The notes: generated from the sequence alone by a model not told the origin. DNA of 64,000 nt from Linum tenue (GCA_946122785.1 CAMGYJ010000006.1:36972066-37036065), one strand, 5' to 3'. Counted from the stretch's first letter, positions 10,020 through 21,942 are shown. Numbers and translations: made by a program.

Positions 10020-10258
10020 AGGCCACGTCGACATCGGTCCCTCTTGGTGGACGCGATGGTGGTCAATCGATGCTGTCATATCTGGTTTGGGGCAATGAGA
10101 CGAGAGAAGAGAAGAAGAGGTCTCGAGGGTGGAGACTTCATCTGCATCAAGTGCATGAGCTTCCATCACCTGTCATACCACATGCTCGTGACTTGAGACT
10201 CCACCTCATTGACGAGAACCTCAACTTCAAGGAGGTTTTGGGGTGGACCGAAACTTAG
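10020..10258 (+). pseudogene. C-terminal part of the conserved acidic ORF (element B1)
   Basis: Open from the Copia junction to TAG at 10256-10258. It encodes a segment with SMLSYLVWG, KKRSRGWRLHLHQVHE, ARDLRLHLIDENLN and FKEVLGWTET at the very end. The same C-terminal pattern ends the plus-strand ORF at 56911-58002 and, in decayed form, appears in the minus-strand ORF at 58440-59744. I do not recognise the protein. The N-terminal part is missing: the Copia LTR abuts it. The RNA hairpin module H1 follows 38 bp after the stop. Confidence 0.6.
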
Positions 10259-10295
10259 GAGCCATCGTCCGGCTCACGACGTGAAAGAAGCGCTT

Positions 10296-10313
10296 GTTGG
10301 GAGGCAACCCAAC
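10296..10313 (+). other. RNA hairpin H1 of element B1
   Basis: GTTGGG-AGGCAA-CCCAAC forms a perfect 6-bp stem with a 6-nt loop, preceded by GAAGCGCTT. It matches copies at 16662, 48208 and 58041 with paired changes in the stem. Confidence 0.7.
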
Positions 10314-11595
10314 CATTCGGTTTGCATTTCTTTCCCTATTTCTCTTCGGTTGAGTCAGTTTTGTTCTTTGATTTTAGAGTCAATAACTCAACCTTTGTGA
10401 GATTTTGTGTGGTGTTTGTGTTCTGATTACTCTCTCCTCCTGGAATACATCGCCTGCCCCGTCCACAATCATTCACCCTTGATCTGGTAACTTCGTTCTA
10501 CCCTCCTTATCTTTCCTCCATTGAGGACAATGTCGTGCTTAAGTGTGGGGGGATGTTCGATTATGTATGCGTGTCAATGTTTGGCTGTTTGTGTGCTTGG
10601 AGTCTAGTCCACTGTCCAATTTTCGATTTGAGGGCTCCAAGTACGTGTTTCCTTGCAAATTGCCTGCTCTGTATTCTTTGAATCGACAGTCTCTATAGTA
10701 ATGTGCAACCTAGGGAGGTAGTGTAGCACTATGGAGGATGTTGAAGTATAAGATTTTTCCTATCTAGCTCTCTGCTGTGTCAGTTGATTTTGTGAATTAG
10801 TGGAGCTAAGACCGTTGAATTCATGTGGTAATGTGGACTCTGTTTGGATTGTGTTATGACTCGTGTATCGAACAGGGTGCTCATGTGAGAAATGAAAATC
10901 AGTTGGTCCTCCATGTCGAAGTCATTGAAATCTTAAACATGGGGTATGCCCAACGTGTGTGGCACCGTTCATTGCACAAAATCTGGTTTTGGAAGAGATT
11001 TTAGTGATCCTTAGTGGGGTACTCCTACAAGGTGAAGCTAAGCTGTCTCTAGTACAAGTAAAATTTTCACTCGTTGAACGGTTTGCCTACTCGAGGATGT
11101 GTTTTTAAGGGCACGGATAGAGCTTCCGACCCCCCTTAATTTCATTGACCCTCCACACGAGTTGAGGGAAAGGAGTTAAAAGAAGTACTCTGACGAGCGT
11201 CAGATGTACAGAAATTGCTCTTGCTCGACTAATAAGGGTCGACCGTGCAAAAGACTGCAGTTGGAACCCCCGCTAAGTGAATAAAAAGGAAAAAAAGTAA
11301 GTAAAATGAAAGTGAAAAAGGGGTTCCAACGGTGAAATGAAGTGAAAGAGCACCCCGGTACAACGAGTCCTTTGTTGTGAATGGTGTGAGTCCCTTTATC
11401 CATGAACCGACTGTCTTACTTCTACTTCTTCTCATGATCCTGGCTTGAGTCTAGTACTCACATTGAGAAAGATAGGGGACGTCTTAGAAGACTAGTTGAC
11501 CTCGTAAGCTGCTTTATGATCTAGAAAGTCCTCTACCGACGATCGGGGTTGTTTGTTGCTATAGAGGTCTGGAGAGCTGCATTGGTTTGAGTTAG
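10314..11595 (+). other. 3' untranslated region of element B1
   Basis: Non-coding. It carries an internal polypurine motif, TTGAGGACAATGT followed by TTAAGTGTGGGGGG, near 10521-10552. It also has a perfect 11-bp inverted repeat around an A-rich loop: GTTGGAACCCC (11260-11270) and GGGGTTCCAAC (11320-11330). The order matches that of the intact Athila and of B2. Confidence 0.6.
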
Positions 11596-11636
11596 GTTTG
11601 CTTGGGGACAAGCAAACGGTTAAGTGTGGGGGGATT
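11596..11636 (+). other. Hairpin H3 and terminal polypurine tract of B1
   Basis: GTTTGCTTG-GGGA-CAAGCAAAC forms a perfect 9-bp stem with a GGGA tetraloop (11596-11617). It is followed by TTAAGTGTGGGGGGATT, the polypurine tract that ends at the LTR start. Confidence 0.75.
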
Positions 11637-13079
11637 TGATGACTCGATATTTGCACATGTTTTCCCCTTTGTTTCTTGATCTTTTGAGCTTTAATTATCG
11701 CGTCTTTGGCCTATTTTACGCTAGGTTGTGTTCCTTTGTCACATTTCAGGTCCTAGCACATAAAGTGAAGCATAGGCGCAAGTTTCAAGTCAATCAGAGA
11801 TCAATTGGCGATTCGGGAGAAGAAACTCGGGCATGACCTGAAGAAGAATGGATTTATACCTCACTTTATGGACAAAGAATCATGCAAGTTTGTCATGAAA
11901 AGAAAGAGGACGAGACTACGAGCTTCTGGGATCAAACGACGACTGATTCGGAGTCCGGACGAGGGAGAAACGAAGCATTGAATATAGGGGAACAGGTTCG
12001 GCAGTAAAAACACGGGCGCGCCTAAATCAAAACACGGCCGTGCACATATTTAGGCACGACCGTGTTTTGGCCGACGCGCGCGGGCGTGTTTTTAACACTG
12101 GGCAAAACACGGGCGGAAAAAAGCAAAGCACGACCGTGCCGGCGATCGTGTTTTGCCCAGAATCGGGTTTTTTTAGGCAGATTGAAGCCAAAGGAAAGGG
12201 AGAGCTGGGTTTTGGATCCCAAACACCCAAGGGACGAACCAAAGAGAGAGGGGGCGATTTGAGGGCATTCTTGGAGTGGACTTGGAGGATTTCTTCGCAT
12301 TGGAAGCTCGAGGAACAAGCCCGGACTTGAAGACTTATCATCTTAAGATTCTTACTGCAGTCTCTCTCTTCTCTATGGAGTAACTTCCCTTCACTTAGGT
12401 TTTGAGGAACCCTAGCTATGTTTGTTTGATTGGATGATTGTATGAATACTCCTACTTGATAATCTTGAGTTCATATTCAATCTATGCATGTTTTCATGAT
12501 TCAATTATGCTTTAGTCGAGATTATTGATTCTGCTTTGATCCTATGAGAGCGAATACTTGATTAGGTCAATAGAGCACCATAGATTGACAGTATTGGATC
12601 GATTGCTTTAGTCGAGGGTTGATTCACTGCTTTGTATCGATTGAGAACCTCTTTCGATAGAGGGAGTCTAGTTCAGAACGCCTTGATCGGTTGTTCTAGA
12701 GAAGGATACGTCCCTCTAGGCAATTGACTCAAGAGGGCCTTGTTCCTTTAGTCGAGACTCAAGGTCTAGTTAAGGATTCTCCGCATTGTGAATGAAAGTG
12801 AAACGAGTTAGAGATCATCAACCATTAATCTGGCTAGTGGCTAGGGGGAATCATACCTAAGTGAGTTCCCAACCTGTAATTAGATTAACTTTAACTGTAG
12901 TTTGCTAGAGTAGTTTTAGTTCTTTCATCTTAATCTGGTTTGCTAGATAATGAACTGAAGCTGAGTAATAGTAACTCTAGAGACCCGTGGATTCAATATT
13001 TATTACTTGAGCCACTATACTGCAGTCCCTTTCATTGGTTACACTTGGCCATTGTTAGGAGTTGTGTCATAGCGAGTCA
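11637..13079 (+). mobile_element. 3' LTR of element B1 (1443 bp)
   Basis: Starts TGATGACTCG after the polypurine tract and ends GCGAGTCA. The U3 part contains dense CACGGCCGTG-type dyads near 12008-12166. Short frames over the dyads (12022-12341) are not credible genes. It abuts the truncated 5' LTR of B2 with no host DNA between them. Confidence 0.65.
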
Positions 13080-13683
13080 ATTATAATCGATTGAAGTGTG
13101 TTGATTGAGTCAATTGAAGCCTGATCATCTTTTATTGATTTCTGATGCAACCTGAGATAGATAGAATCTGATTAGGTTGCTAGAGCTTTTTCAATCGGTA
13201 GTAGTGAATCGATTATACGAGAGTTAGTCGATTCACTACTTTGTACTGCAATTCAGTTCCAGTAGTGGAGTTCTGTGTTCATAGCCTCAGCTGTCTATCC
13301 CGGTGAATACTAGTCGTTTGCCGGGTAGTTTGACTGAGAGGGCTTGGTCAGCTTAAGAGATTCCAAGCTACTGTCGTATATTCCACAGTATAATCAACAG
13401 TAAAGCAACCAAAAGTAATTACAACTGTGACCTAACTAAGGAGCTAGGGGGACTCATTCCCGAGTGACTCTTCCCTTGCTTTAGAAAACCAAACCATTTC
13501 CTGCTTTCTTACTGCTTTTAGTTAAAAACACAATCACTCGAGACTTAGCTTGCTAGATAATAAATATTCACGGAGTAGGCAGTAGATCTAGGCCCCGGGT
13601 TGACAAATAGAGCTTGCAACTTACTGCATTTCCGGACTGCGATTACACTTGGTCGCAGTTTGGTGTTGTGTTTTAGCGTGTCA
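13080..13683 (+). mobile_element. 5' LTR of element B2, truncated to its last 604 bp
   Basis: Nearly identical to 19188-19789, the end of the B2 3' LTR, and ends GCGTGTCA just before the primer site. The first part of about 765 bp found in the 3' LTR is missing; the B1 LTR takes its place. Confidence 0.75.
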
Positions 13684-13689
13684 AGTTTT

Positions 13690-13707
13690 TGGTGCTGTTG
13701 CCGGGGA
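13690..13707 (+). other. Primer-binding site of B2, tRNA-Asp type
   Basis: TGGTGCTGTTGCCGGGGA differs at two positions from the Athila site TGGCGCCGTTGCCGGGGA at 42695, which complements the 3' end of tRNA-Asp. Confidence 0.75.
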
Positions 13708-13826
13708 CCTCTAGGTTATTGTGGAAACGTGAAAGTTTATTACTTTAGAATTTTCTTTACTGCACTTTCTCTCTTACACATGTGTGCCTTCACGGATTGC
13801 TTTTGCTGACTGCGTGCATGTAGTGC

Positions 13827-16343
13827 ATGACCCGTAGCCAGTCAGGAGATTTACTGCCATTAGACCAAGAGCTTGAACGGACTTGCAGGAACTTCAAGCA
13901 GGCTTTAAATGCGCGATTAGCTGCGGAGGAGGCTCTAGCACAGCTGCAAATCACCAAGGAGGAAGAAATGGGTGAACCACAGAACAAAGATGTGATCTTT
14001 CTCGAAGAGCAGACCATGGGGTACTACTCGACCGCTAGAGCCGCGGACATGAGGTCGCCCATCCAGCACCCTCAAGTTCCAGCAAATAACTTTGAGGTGA
14101 GCACCTCTATCATCACCATGTTGTGCGGGTCGGTGGTATTTCGTGGCAAGGAGGGGGAGTGCCCCCGATCACACCTGAGGCGATTCCACGAGCTCATCGA
14201 TGGGATCAAGATCAATGGGGTCCCAGCCGATGCCATCCAGCTCAGGTACTTCCCATTTACTCTATAGGGACAAGCCAAGGAGTGGCTGGACACTCGGCCT
14301 CCAGGCTCGATCACCTCGTTCGCCAACCTGGCAGACAAGTTCCTCACCCGCTACCATCCTCCGTCCAAGACGGCGGATCTGCAGAAGCAAATCACTCACT
14401 TTGCTCTGGATGAAGATGAGACCATTCGGGATGCTTCGGAGAGATACACCAGTCTTTTCCTCAAGTGTCCCAACCATGGTTTTACCGACGCCTTCAAGGT
14501 GGGCACCTTCTACCATGCCCTCGTCCCGGAAGACAAGTAGCTGATTGACTCAGTTTGCGGCAAAAATATGCTCACCAAGACACCGCCACAGCTGAATCAA
14601 CTTTTTGAAGAGATGGTAGAGCAGGGCCATGATTGGGAAACTGTGAGAAGATCGAGACGAGCACCAGGGCGGGGTGTGCATGTTGTAGCCACCCAGTCGT
14701 CTGATTTAGTGCAGGTGGTATCGAAACTGGTTTCAGCCATCGATCGCTCTGGAATGATTTCAGGGAGTGGACAGCAGCAGGCAATGCATTGCCAATGGTG
14801 CGAGAGCACCCATCACACTGTGGAAGACTGTCAGGCGATGAGTGAGTCGACTACACCCTAGGAGCAGGTGCAGTTCATCAACAATGCTAGGCGCAATGAC
14901 CCCTACAGTAACACTTACAACGAGGGGTGGCACCAACATCCCAACTTCTCCTAGGTTGGGGCCAATCCTAGATCACCAGTCTCTCAGGGACCGCCAGGCT
15001 TCCAGAGGCCGCCATATCAGCCCATGCATGGGCAATTCCAGCAACAGCAGTAGACTCTCTACCAACCCATGCAAGGGCATGCTGCTCAACCACAGCCGCG
15101 ACCCTTCCAGCAACCAGGTGCAGCCCCCTGCAACCCCAGTGCAGAATGATCCGATAACTGAAATGCGGGACTTGGTGGGTTTTCTTGCCAGTTACTGTGC
15201 TCATAAATTCAACACTATCGAGCAGTTCATGGAAAAGGCCTCGAGTAAATTCCTGGCTCTTGAAGCTGGCCAGAGGAACACACAGGTTGTCTTGCAGGAT
15301 ATCCAAACTCAGCTTGGAAGTGTGGCTCAAGTAGTGGCGCAGAGGGCTCCGGGTACCTTGCCGGGTCATACCATTCCTAATCCGAAGGACCCGAATGCCC
15401 ACTGTAATGTTATCACTACAAGGAGCGGCAAGGTGATTGCAGACCCACCTGGCCTGGCCAGACAAGCGGGAGGGAGACCTGCCTCGGCATTTCCAGCTAT
15501 TGAAGAAGAAGCGGAAAAGGAGGTTGAGGTGCCTGCTCCTAAGTCGCAACCAGTGGTGAGGGAGTATGTCCCTAACTCCCCTTCCCTACTCGGTTGCACA
15601 AAGACAGGCTGGAGGCAGAGTTCGGGAACTTCATGTCCATGCTTAGGAAACTGAATGTTCAAGTGCCCTTCCTGGAGGCACTATCTCAAATGCCTAAGTA
15701 TGCGAAGTTCATGAAGGATCTTCTCTCAAAGAAGCAGAAGCTGAGCGAGCTGGCCACTGTGGAGCTCAACGAGGAGTGCTCGGCCATTCTGCAGAACAAG
15801 CTTCCGCCGAAGCAAAAGGACCCAGGTAGTTTTACTATCCCGTGCTCTATAGGTAAATTGCATGTAGAGAGGTCCTTGGCGGATCTAGGTTCTAGTATCA
15901 AGGTTATGCCATATAATTTGTTCAAGAAACTAGGCCTAGATGAACCCAGTGCAACTAGGATGAGTATTCAATTAGCTGACCGATCTATATTTCATCCTAG
16001 GGGCATAGTGGAAGACCTTCTGGTTAAGGTTGGCAGATTCTTTTATCCTGTGGATTTTGTTGTCTTGGACATCAATGAAGACAAAGAAGTGCCCCTTATA
16101 CTGGGAAGGCCTCTCCTGGCCATCGCCAAGGCTCTCATAGATGTACATGATGGGATCTTAGTCTTGAGGGATGGCGATGAGCGAATAACATTTTCCATTG
16201 CTAATACTCTCCCTGCTTCATCGGCTTTGCATGTTGTTTCTCACCAGGAACACGAGGCTGTCGTCTATCCTTCTGTGCTTCCCATTTTTGCAGGATCCCC
16301 CTCCCATATCTTTGCCGCCACTCCCATCTACCCTGTTCCCTAA
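13827..16343 (+). pseudogene. Athila-type gag and protease of B2, full of TAG stops
   Basis: Reads from MTRSQSGDLLPLDQELERT. Gag core blocks are NNFEVSTSIITML, GIKINGVPADAIQLRYFPF and AKEWLDTRPPGSITSF. A CCHC knuckle lies near 14790 (CQWCESTHHTVEDC). The protease region has SFTIPCSIG and the aspartyl box SLADLGSSIKVMPYN near 15870-15915. Five in-frame TAG codons interrupt the first half (14265, 14538, 14859, 14952, 15051). Frameshifts near 15110 and 15590 move the frame away and back. The domain order mirrors the intact Athila polyprotein, but RT, RNase H and the integrase core are all absent downstream. Confidence 0.85.
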
Positions 16344-16428
16344 AGAAAAGATCAAGGAGTAGTGGTGGCCGAAACTGCAGGAAGTTAAGCCTGCTCTAAA
16401 GAAAGCCGGAGGCCACTAAGAGCTGGTC

Positions 16429-16614
16429 CCGCCTCCTGAGCCTCGACCGTCTTGGCCATCCGAGTATTCACTCGCTTGCATCCTGCCGGATGGCCAGGTC
16501 GAGTTGACGAGTGCTGGTGGTCACACCCGTCGTGTGCATGGCCACCATCTGAAGTTGTACATCAAGAGCGATGTGGATCCGCTCTTGGAGGCACCTGTTC
16601 CTTCACCTCTCTGA
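16429..16614 (+). pseudogene. Integrase C-terminal tail of B2
   Basis: An open stretch ending TGA at 16612 encodes PSEYSLACILPDGQVEL and RRVHGHHLKLYI, resembling the end of an Athila polyprotein (compare [10 protein letters not shown] near 48110). It follows the protease region after a gap of about 90 bp, so most of pol was deleted internally. Confidence 0.6.
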
Positions 16615-16661
16615 GTATCCACCCTACTGGCGTCCAGCTAAAAGACGGTAAAGAAGCGCTT

Positions 16662-16679
16662 GTGGGGAGGCAACCCCAC
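16662..16679 (+). other. RNA hairpin H1 of element B2
   Basis: GTGGGG-AGGCAA-CCCCAC. Relative to the B1 and C+ copies the third stem pair is G-C instead of T-A, so the stem stays fully paired. Confidence 0.75.
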
Positions 16680-18381
16680 CAAGGTTTTTTTTTCTTTCGT
16701 TTATTTTCGTTTTGTTCAGTTGGAACTATGGTTTCTATCACCCAATGTGTTTTGCTGATGCTAGCCCCGCTGACTGGTCCACTTTCAGTCCCCCGAAAGT
16801 TTTTCCACCTGGTAACATCGTTCCGCTTATCTTTCCCTCTGCTCTATTGAGGGCAATGTCGAACTTAAGTGTGTGTGTGGGGGGGGGGGGTGCTTTGTAT
16901 TGGTTGGAATCTATATATGTGTGCTTGGAGCCTAGTCCGCTGTCCAAATCTCGAGATTTGAGGGCTCCAAGTACTGAGGTTTGCATGATCATATTGGCAC
17001 TGTGGATTTGATTGGTTAATCGAATGCCTTTCGAATTGATGCATGACAACTTGATTGTAACTAGTACAACCTATGATGATGACTGAGACGTGCAGTAGAA
17101 TTGTATAGGGGTTCAGTTTTTTTCCCCAACTGTTTGCTTACCAACTGTGACTTAGATTGATCACTTGCTCTTGATAGTAGTTTATGCATCTAGTTTAGGG
17201 AATCAGAATGAGAGATAGAGCATATAGGTAGCCATGTGAGATTTGAGCCTGCTCATTTCTTTTTTGTGCGATAGATCCCTCTTCCATGATGTGTAGAATT
17301 CACGTTGTCACTAGCTGAGATGATGGAGGCATAGGATTAGCCCACGACCAAATTGACTGTCCTGGTGTGTCATACCCCCTAGTCAGCCCCTTTGAGCCGT
17401 GTATTTTTCTTTCTTTCAGTCTACAATGGAAAATCACCCTTTTGCACCTCTTAGAAGGTTCCACAGAGTGGTTTTTGCATGTTCTCTGCTGTTTCTGCTA
17501 AATATAATGTGAGGGTTGTAGGTAATGCTTAAAATTTGGGCATGTGTTTGAAAAATGCGCAGAGGTGGTGGTTCTCTCAAGAAATGAAAAAAATGAAGAA
17601 AAAAGAAAAAAAATGAATGAAAGCAAAAGAGAGCCACTACCCAAAAATCTGAATCATGTTCATTAAGTAGTATTTCTTAGCAGTCTGTCTTGGAAATACT
17701 AACATTTTTGTGACCTCCTTCGCTCTTGTGCTCTGGAGAATTTGAGTAATGTAGAATGGCATAAAGAAAGTTACTTGTTTGATTGGTTGTGAATGTGTTG
17801 GGTTTGGAACTGTGGAACCTTGTGCTATGAATACTTCCACCACCTAAACGGCTTTTTCCCCATGTCCAAGACCCTAGCCAGTCACTTGAACCTGTGTCTA
17901 AGACCTCCAGATTAGTTAGTGGTGACATTCCTTATGTGAACTCTAACATTTAGAGGCTGCATCATGGTGAAGAGACGTTAGGATTTGAGAGAATAAGCAT
18001 GCGCATTTTTCGCATCAAATTGTCCTTACCCCACTGGTCCAGAGTGAGCGATTCATTTCCCTGTTCTTTATGCTCTTTACCCGGTGAGGACCTAGATGGC
18101 TCGGTCTTGATTCTGATGTCTTGAGTTTGATGCATGTGATAACTGTCTTGGTCAAGTGTTTGAGTCAAGTCTATGTTGATTGGTGAACACAAAGGATTCC
18201 TCTTCCTTTACCCGATTTTGCTGCACTCGAATGTCCTCTGAGGTGGTTGTCTAGGTTGTTGTTGAGTTGTCCATATGTCAATGATCAAAAGCCAGTATGA
18301 TTCACGTGTTTTGTGCCTATATGGTTTGTCCCCAATATTGGTATGATTGAAATATGTTGAGCTTACCTTATATCTGACTTG
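16680..18381 (+). other. 3' untranslated region of element B2
   Basis: Non-coding. It has an internal polypurine motif (ATTGAGGGCAATGTC...TTAAGTGTGTGTG followed by a G run, 16846-16889). It also has an A-rich purine loop at about 17577-17629 flanked by paired arms GGTTCTC and GAGAGCC (17566-17576 and 17630-17640, 9 of 11 paired plus two wobble-compatible pairs). Confidence 0.55.
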
Positions 18382-18422
18382 GTTTGCTTGGGGACAAGCA
18401 AACGGTTAAGTGTGGGGGAATT
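18382..18422 (+). other. Hairpin H3 and polypurine tract of B2
   Basis: A perfect 9-bp stem GTTTGCTTG/CAAGCAAAC with loop GGGA (18382-18403), followed by TTAAGTGTGGGGGAAT and the LTR start. Confidence 0.8.
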
Positions 18423-19051
18423 TGATGACTTGATATATACACATGTTTTTATCCACCATTCTTATGCCGTTTGAGCCTCATTTCTCGTATCCTAGGCCGA
18501 TTTCACGCTAGGTTGTTCTCGTTTGTGTTATTTCAGGTCCTAGTACGTGATTGGAGGTTTGGGAGCTGAGGAATCCACACGGCCAGACTTAGCAGCCACA
18601 CGGTCGTGTGGTGTGGCCGTGTGGAATCCCATTACGCGGCCAAGCCACACTAGCCGTGTATTGGACCTCTTGTGGCCGTGTGAAAAGTCCAGGGAGCTCA
18701 CACGGTCAGACTGAAAATCCACACGACCGTGTACTTCTGGCCGTGCAGCGTGCCTGAAGACCACTAATTGAAACGCGACGTTTTTCACATCCACATGGGC
18801 AGACTGGAAAGCCGCACGGCCGTGTGGTCGGGAAATTCTGGGTTTTAACCCAATTTCGAGCCAAAAGAGAAAATTTATTTTCTGGAGCAAAAAAACAGAA
18901 CCCTAAAGAGAGAAAGTGCGAAGAACACCCTCTAAGAGTGGTTTTGGAGCTGGGTTTCATCAATCAAGCTTGGAAATCATCCTTGGAGTGAAGATCACCA
19001 TCCCAGAGCAGATTCTTCCCATCTTAATGAGTACGACTACTTTGTTTGTTG

Positions 19052-19093
<42 letters not shown>

Positions 19094-19789
19094 GGAGCAG
19101 AACCCTCTCTCACTTGGGTATGAAGAACCCTAGTTCTATGTGTTAGGGATCATTATTGTAACGACGTTTGGATTATGATATTGTCGGATTATAATCGATT
19201 GAAGTGTGTTGATTGAGTCAATTGAAGTGTGATCATCTTTTATTGATTTCTGCTGGAACCTGAGATAGATAGAATCTGATTAGGTTGCTAGAGCTTCTTC
19301 AATTGGTAGTAGTGAATCGATTATACGAGAGTTAGTCGATTCACTGTTTTGTACTGGAATTCAGTTCCAGTAGTGGAGTTCTGTGTTCATAGCCTCAGCT
19401 GTCTATCCCGGTGAAGACTAGTCGTCAGCCGGGTAGTTTGACTGAGAGGGCTTGGTCAGCTTAAGAGATTCCAAGCTACTGTCGGATATTCCGCAGTATA
19501 ATCAATAGTAGAGCAACCAAAAGTAATTACAACTGTGACCTAACTAAGGAGCTAGGGGGATTCATTCCCGAGTGACTCTTCCCCTGCTTTAGAAAACCAA
19601 ACCATTTCCTGCTTTCTTACTGCTTTTAGTTAAAAACACAATTACTCGACTTAGTTTGCTAGATAATAAATAGTCATGGAGTAGGCAGTAGATCTAGGCC
19701 CCGGGTTGACAAATAGAGCTTGTCACTTACTGCATTTTCGGACTGCGATTACAGTTGGTTGCAGTTTGGTGTTGTGTTTTCGCGTGTCA
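18423..19789 (+). mobile_element. 3' LTR of element B2 (1367 bp)
   Basis: Starts TGATGACTTG and ends GCGTGTCA. Its last 602 bp match 13080-13683. The U3 region carries many CACACGGCCGTGTGG-type dyads (about 18568-18835) and a CT microsatellite at 19057-19091. Its right end interrupts an exon at 19790. Confidence 0.8.
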
Positions 19790-19887
19790 GTAACCACCTG
19801 TTTGATATTGGCGTGCTTAGACAGAGCTTCCATGCACTCCTCTTTGCTCATCTTCAACACCAGGCACTCCTCTATCAGCATGTGTAC
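19790..19887 (-). pseudogene. Exon fragment of a TIGR01589-type plant protein, cut by the B2 LTR
   Basis: On the minus strand an AATTGCAG acceptor is followed by an open exon encoding HMLIEECLVLKMSKEECMEAL and then SKHANIKQVVT. This resembles the plant-specific A_thal_3526 (TIGR01589) domain. The exon stops at the LTR boundary, where TVW...EKENKEFF-type sequence would be expected. The remainder was not found on the far side of the LTR elements. Confidence 0.5.
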
Positions 19888-20502
19888 CTGCAATTACATA
19901 AACCATTATTAAACAAATGGTGATGTTATTCTACTATAGACACGACTCGCAAATTCTAATTTGGGGGGTTTCGTGGACTGTATTTTTGTTTCTTTAGTAG
20001 GTGGCATGCTGGAGCAGCCATATAGGTGTTCCATCTTGCTTGAAATGGGCTCCTAGACGGGTAATGTTAGTCGCTGCATCTTTTGTTCTCACGTTCTGGA
20101 TCCCCGATACTTCCAAACCATCAGAGCCACCAGCAACAACGGTTTAGGGCGGAAGTGGAGCCTTGCCCAACCATCCTCCCTGTGACCCTTTTCGTTGCTT
20201 ATTCTTCATCACTAGTTTTATCTCTTGGTGCTCACTTTTGTAGAGAAACAAGATTTGTTGTGATAGTTCGGTTTAATCACCATTTTCACGGAAACAAGGG
20301 AAATAGAGTTGAACAGTAAAAAGGAGGAAAACAAAGCGATTCAGGAAAACTAAACCACCAATGGCTGCTTGCTTACATTCATAAACCAGAAAAGAAAGAA
20401 GAAAACGAGAAAAGACCTTAAAAAACTCATCAAACAACACGCAAAGTAAACCAAACTCCGGAATTCCAAGTTGCATCACGTCTTGGATCTTCCTCCGTAC
20501 CT

Positions 20503-20719
20503 TCATTTCGTCTCCTGAGCTTTCCTTTGGATCTCCTGCCCGACCTCCTTTGTCTTCTGCCTGGCATACCCAGCCGCATCAGGCATGCTCCTCTTGGCCT
20601 GCTCCATAGTCTCTGGTACAAATTCTCTCGCATTAGGGTCAATAGCACGCACAGCTTGCCAAAGGTACATAGCAAACCACGACAACGCGGTCAGCTGCCG
20701 ACCGCCGTTGCCGCCTCCT
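20503..20719 (-). pseudogene. Unrecognised terminal exon, minus strand
   Basis: A minus-strand frame follows a CTGCACAG acceptor and ends TGA at 20503. It encodes a Gly-rich start, TALSWFAMYLWQAV, then REFVPETMEQAKRSMPDAA and KTKEVGQEIQRKAQETK. The length and composition (amphipathic, Lys/Glu-rich end) look like a real terminal exon, but I do not recognise the family. The upstream exons are absent: AT-rich repeat-like DNA follows. It lies 0.6 kb upstream of the TIGR01589-type exon on the same strand, but a stop separates them, so they need not belong together. Confidence 0.35.
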
Positions 20720-21073
20720 CTGTGCAGCGGGCAATTGGAATGAGGTGGAAGTTACCAAGAGATTATTATATTAAAACAATTTTTTTAGGAGTTGTGAAAA
20801 TGAGGTGGAAATTATTAAAAATTTTATTTTTTATTTGCCACATCCCTCATTTAACAGTCAACTAATAGAGTTGACTGCCACGTAGGATAAACTTAACGGA
20901 GTTGGACGGAGAATGACCAATGATGAAACGAAAATGTAAAGTTAGTGACCGAGAATGGAATTAAATATTTCTAGTGACCAATCATGAACGCTTTTTGTAA
21001 TTTCAGTGACCAATCATGCAATTAACCAATCTGATTATTAACAAACAAAACTCACGGCTGATAATATAACTTC

Positions 21074-21942
21074 TGAATCGCTATTCGTCGCCCTAAAATT
21101 TAAATTGTATCGTCCTAAAAAGCACTAAATTGACACTCTTACTCCTCTGATCCCATTCCTTTTGCTGTAGCAGCAACGCATCTTCTTCCGCAGACTTCCT
21201 CTTCCCCGCTCCGTCTCCTTAAATTTCAGTGTCCTCCACTTACGCAGTTACGCTGCTGTCGCTGTGGGATTTTCTCTCCTGCAGCTGCCCAACTCAACCT
21301 GACCTCCGCCGGTGCTCTGCTTCTACTCCCGGAGTTGATCCCAAGCAGGAGGAGGAAAAGACGAAAGAACACTTGTGTTTTTTCCCTACACACAAAACCA
21401 TAACCCCAAAATCGCAGTCGACGTAAGCCTCTCGTGATTGCCTGGAAATTTGGTCTGCAAAATCTCTGCAAATAGATCTCTCAATTGCTTCGTGTCCCAG
21501 TTGAAAAGAGAGACCTTGTTAATTTTGGTCCAAATAAATCCCCAAAAGGACAAGGTCTCTTCCTCATCAAGAACTCGTCAGATTATATCCGCCGCCGTGA
21601 TGATGTGCTTTATGCCATCGATATAATTTATAAGTTTGTTTTGGGCAAAAGTAGCCCCCGCCGCCGTGAAAACCAACGTTCCAGCAACCTACTCAGAGTC
21701 TCTCCTTGTTTGAGTTGCAGTTTCTTAGCTTCGCACACGGACTTCGCTCCGTTTAAATAAACTGTTTAAGGGCAGAAACTGCTTTACTATTCTTCAGCAT
21801 ATAAGTTTTTTTTCCGGTAATTTATAAGGTTGTTTAGGGTATAAGTGCTTAAAATACAATCAAACGAATTAAGGGCATTAGAATAAAATAAACTTAATTA
21901 GGCAGACGAATAAAAGTTTTAGGGCGACAAATAACAATCCCC
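21074..21942. mobile_element. MULE-type element with captured-looking interior (Pack-MULE candidate)
   Basis: Terminal inverted repeats of about 24 bp, GAATCGCTATTCGTCGCCC and (reverse complement of the right end) GGATTGTTATTTGTCGCCC, share TCGCCCTAAAA and differ almost only by transitions. The flanks TATAACTTC (21065-21073) and TATAACTTG (21943-21951) match at 8 of 9 positions, the duplication size of Mutator-like elements. The interior is CT-rich and more GC-rich than its flanks, with a 91-codon frame at 21485-21760 of no recognisable family. Confidence 0.55.

Noticed and set aside
12022..12341. Several overlapping frames of about 70-100 codons in the B1 LTR
   Set aside because: They run through the dyad array on both strands, have no domain and are not kept in the B2 LTR.
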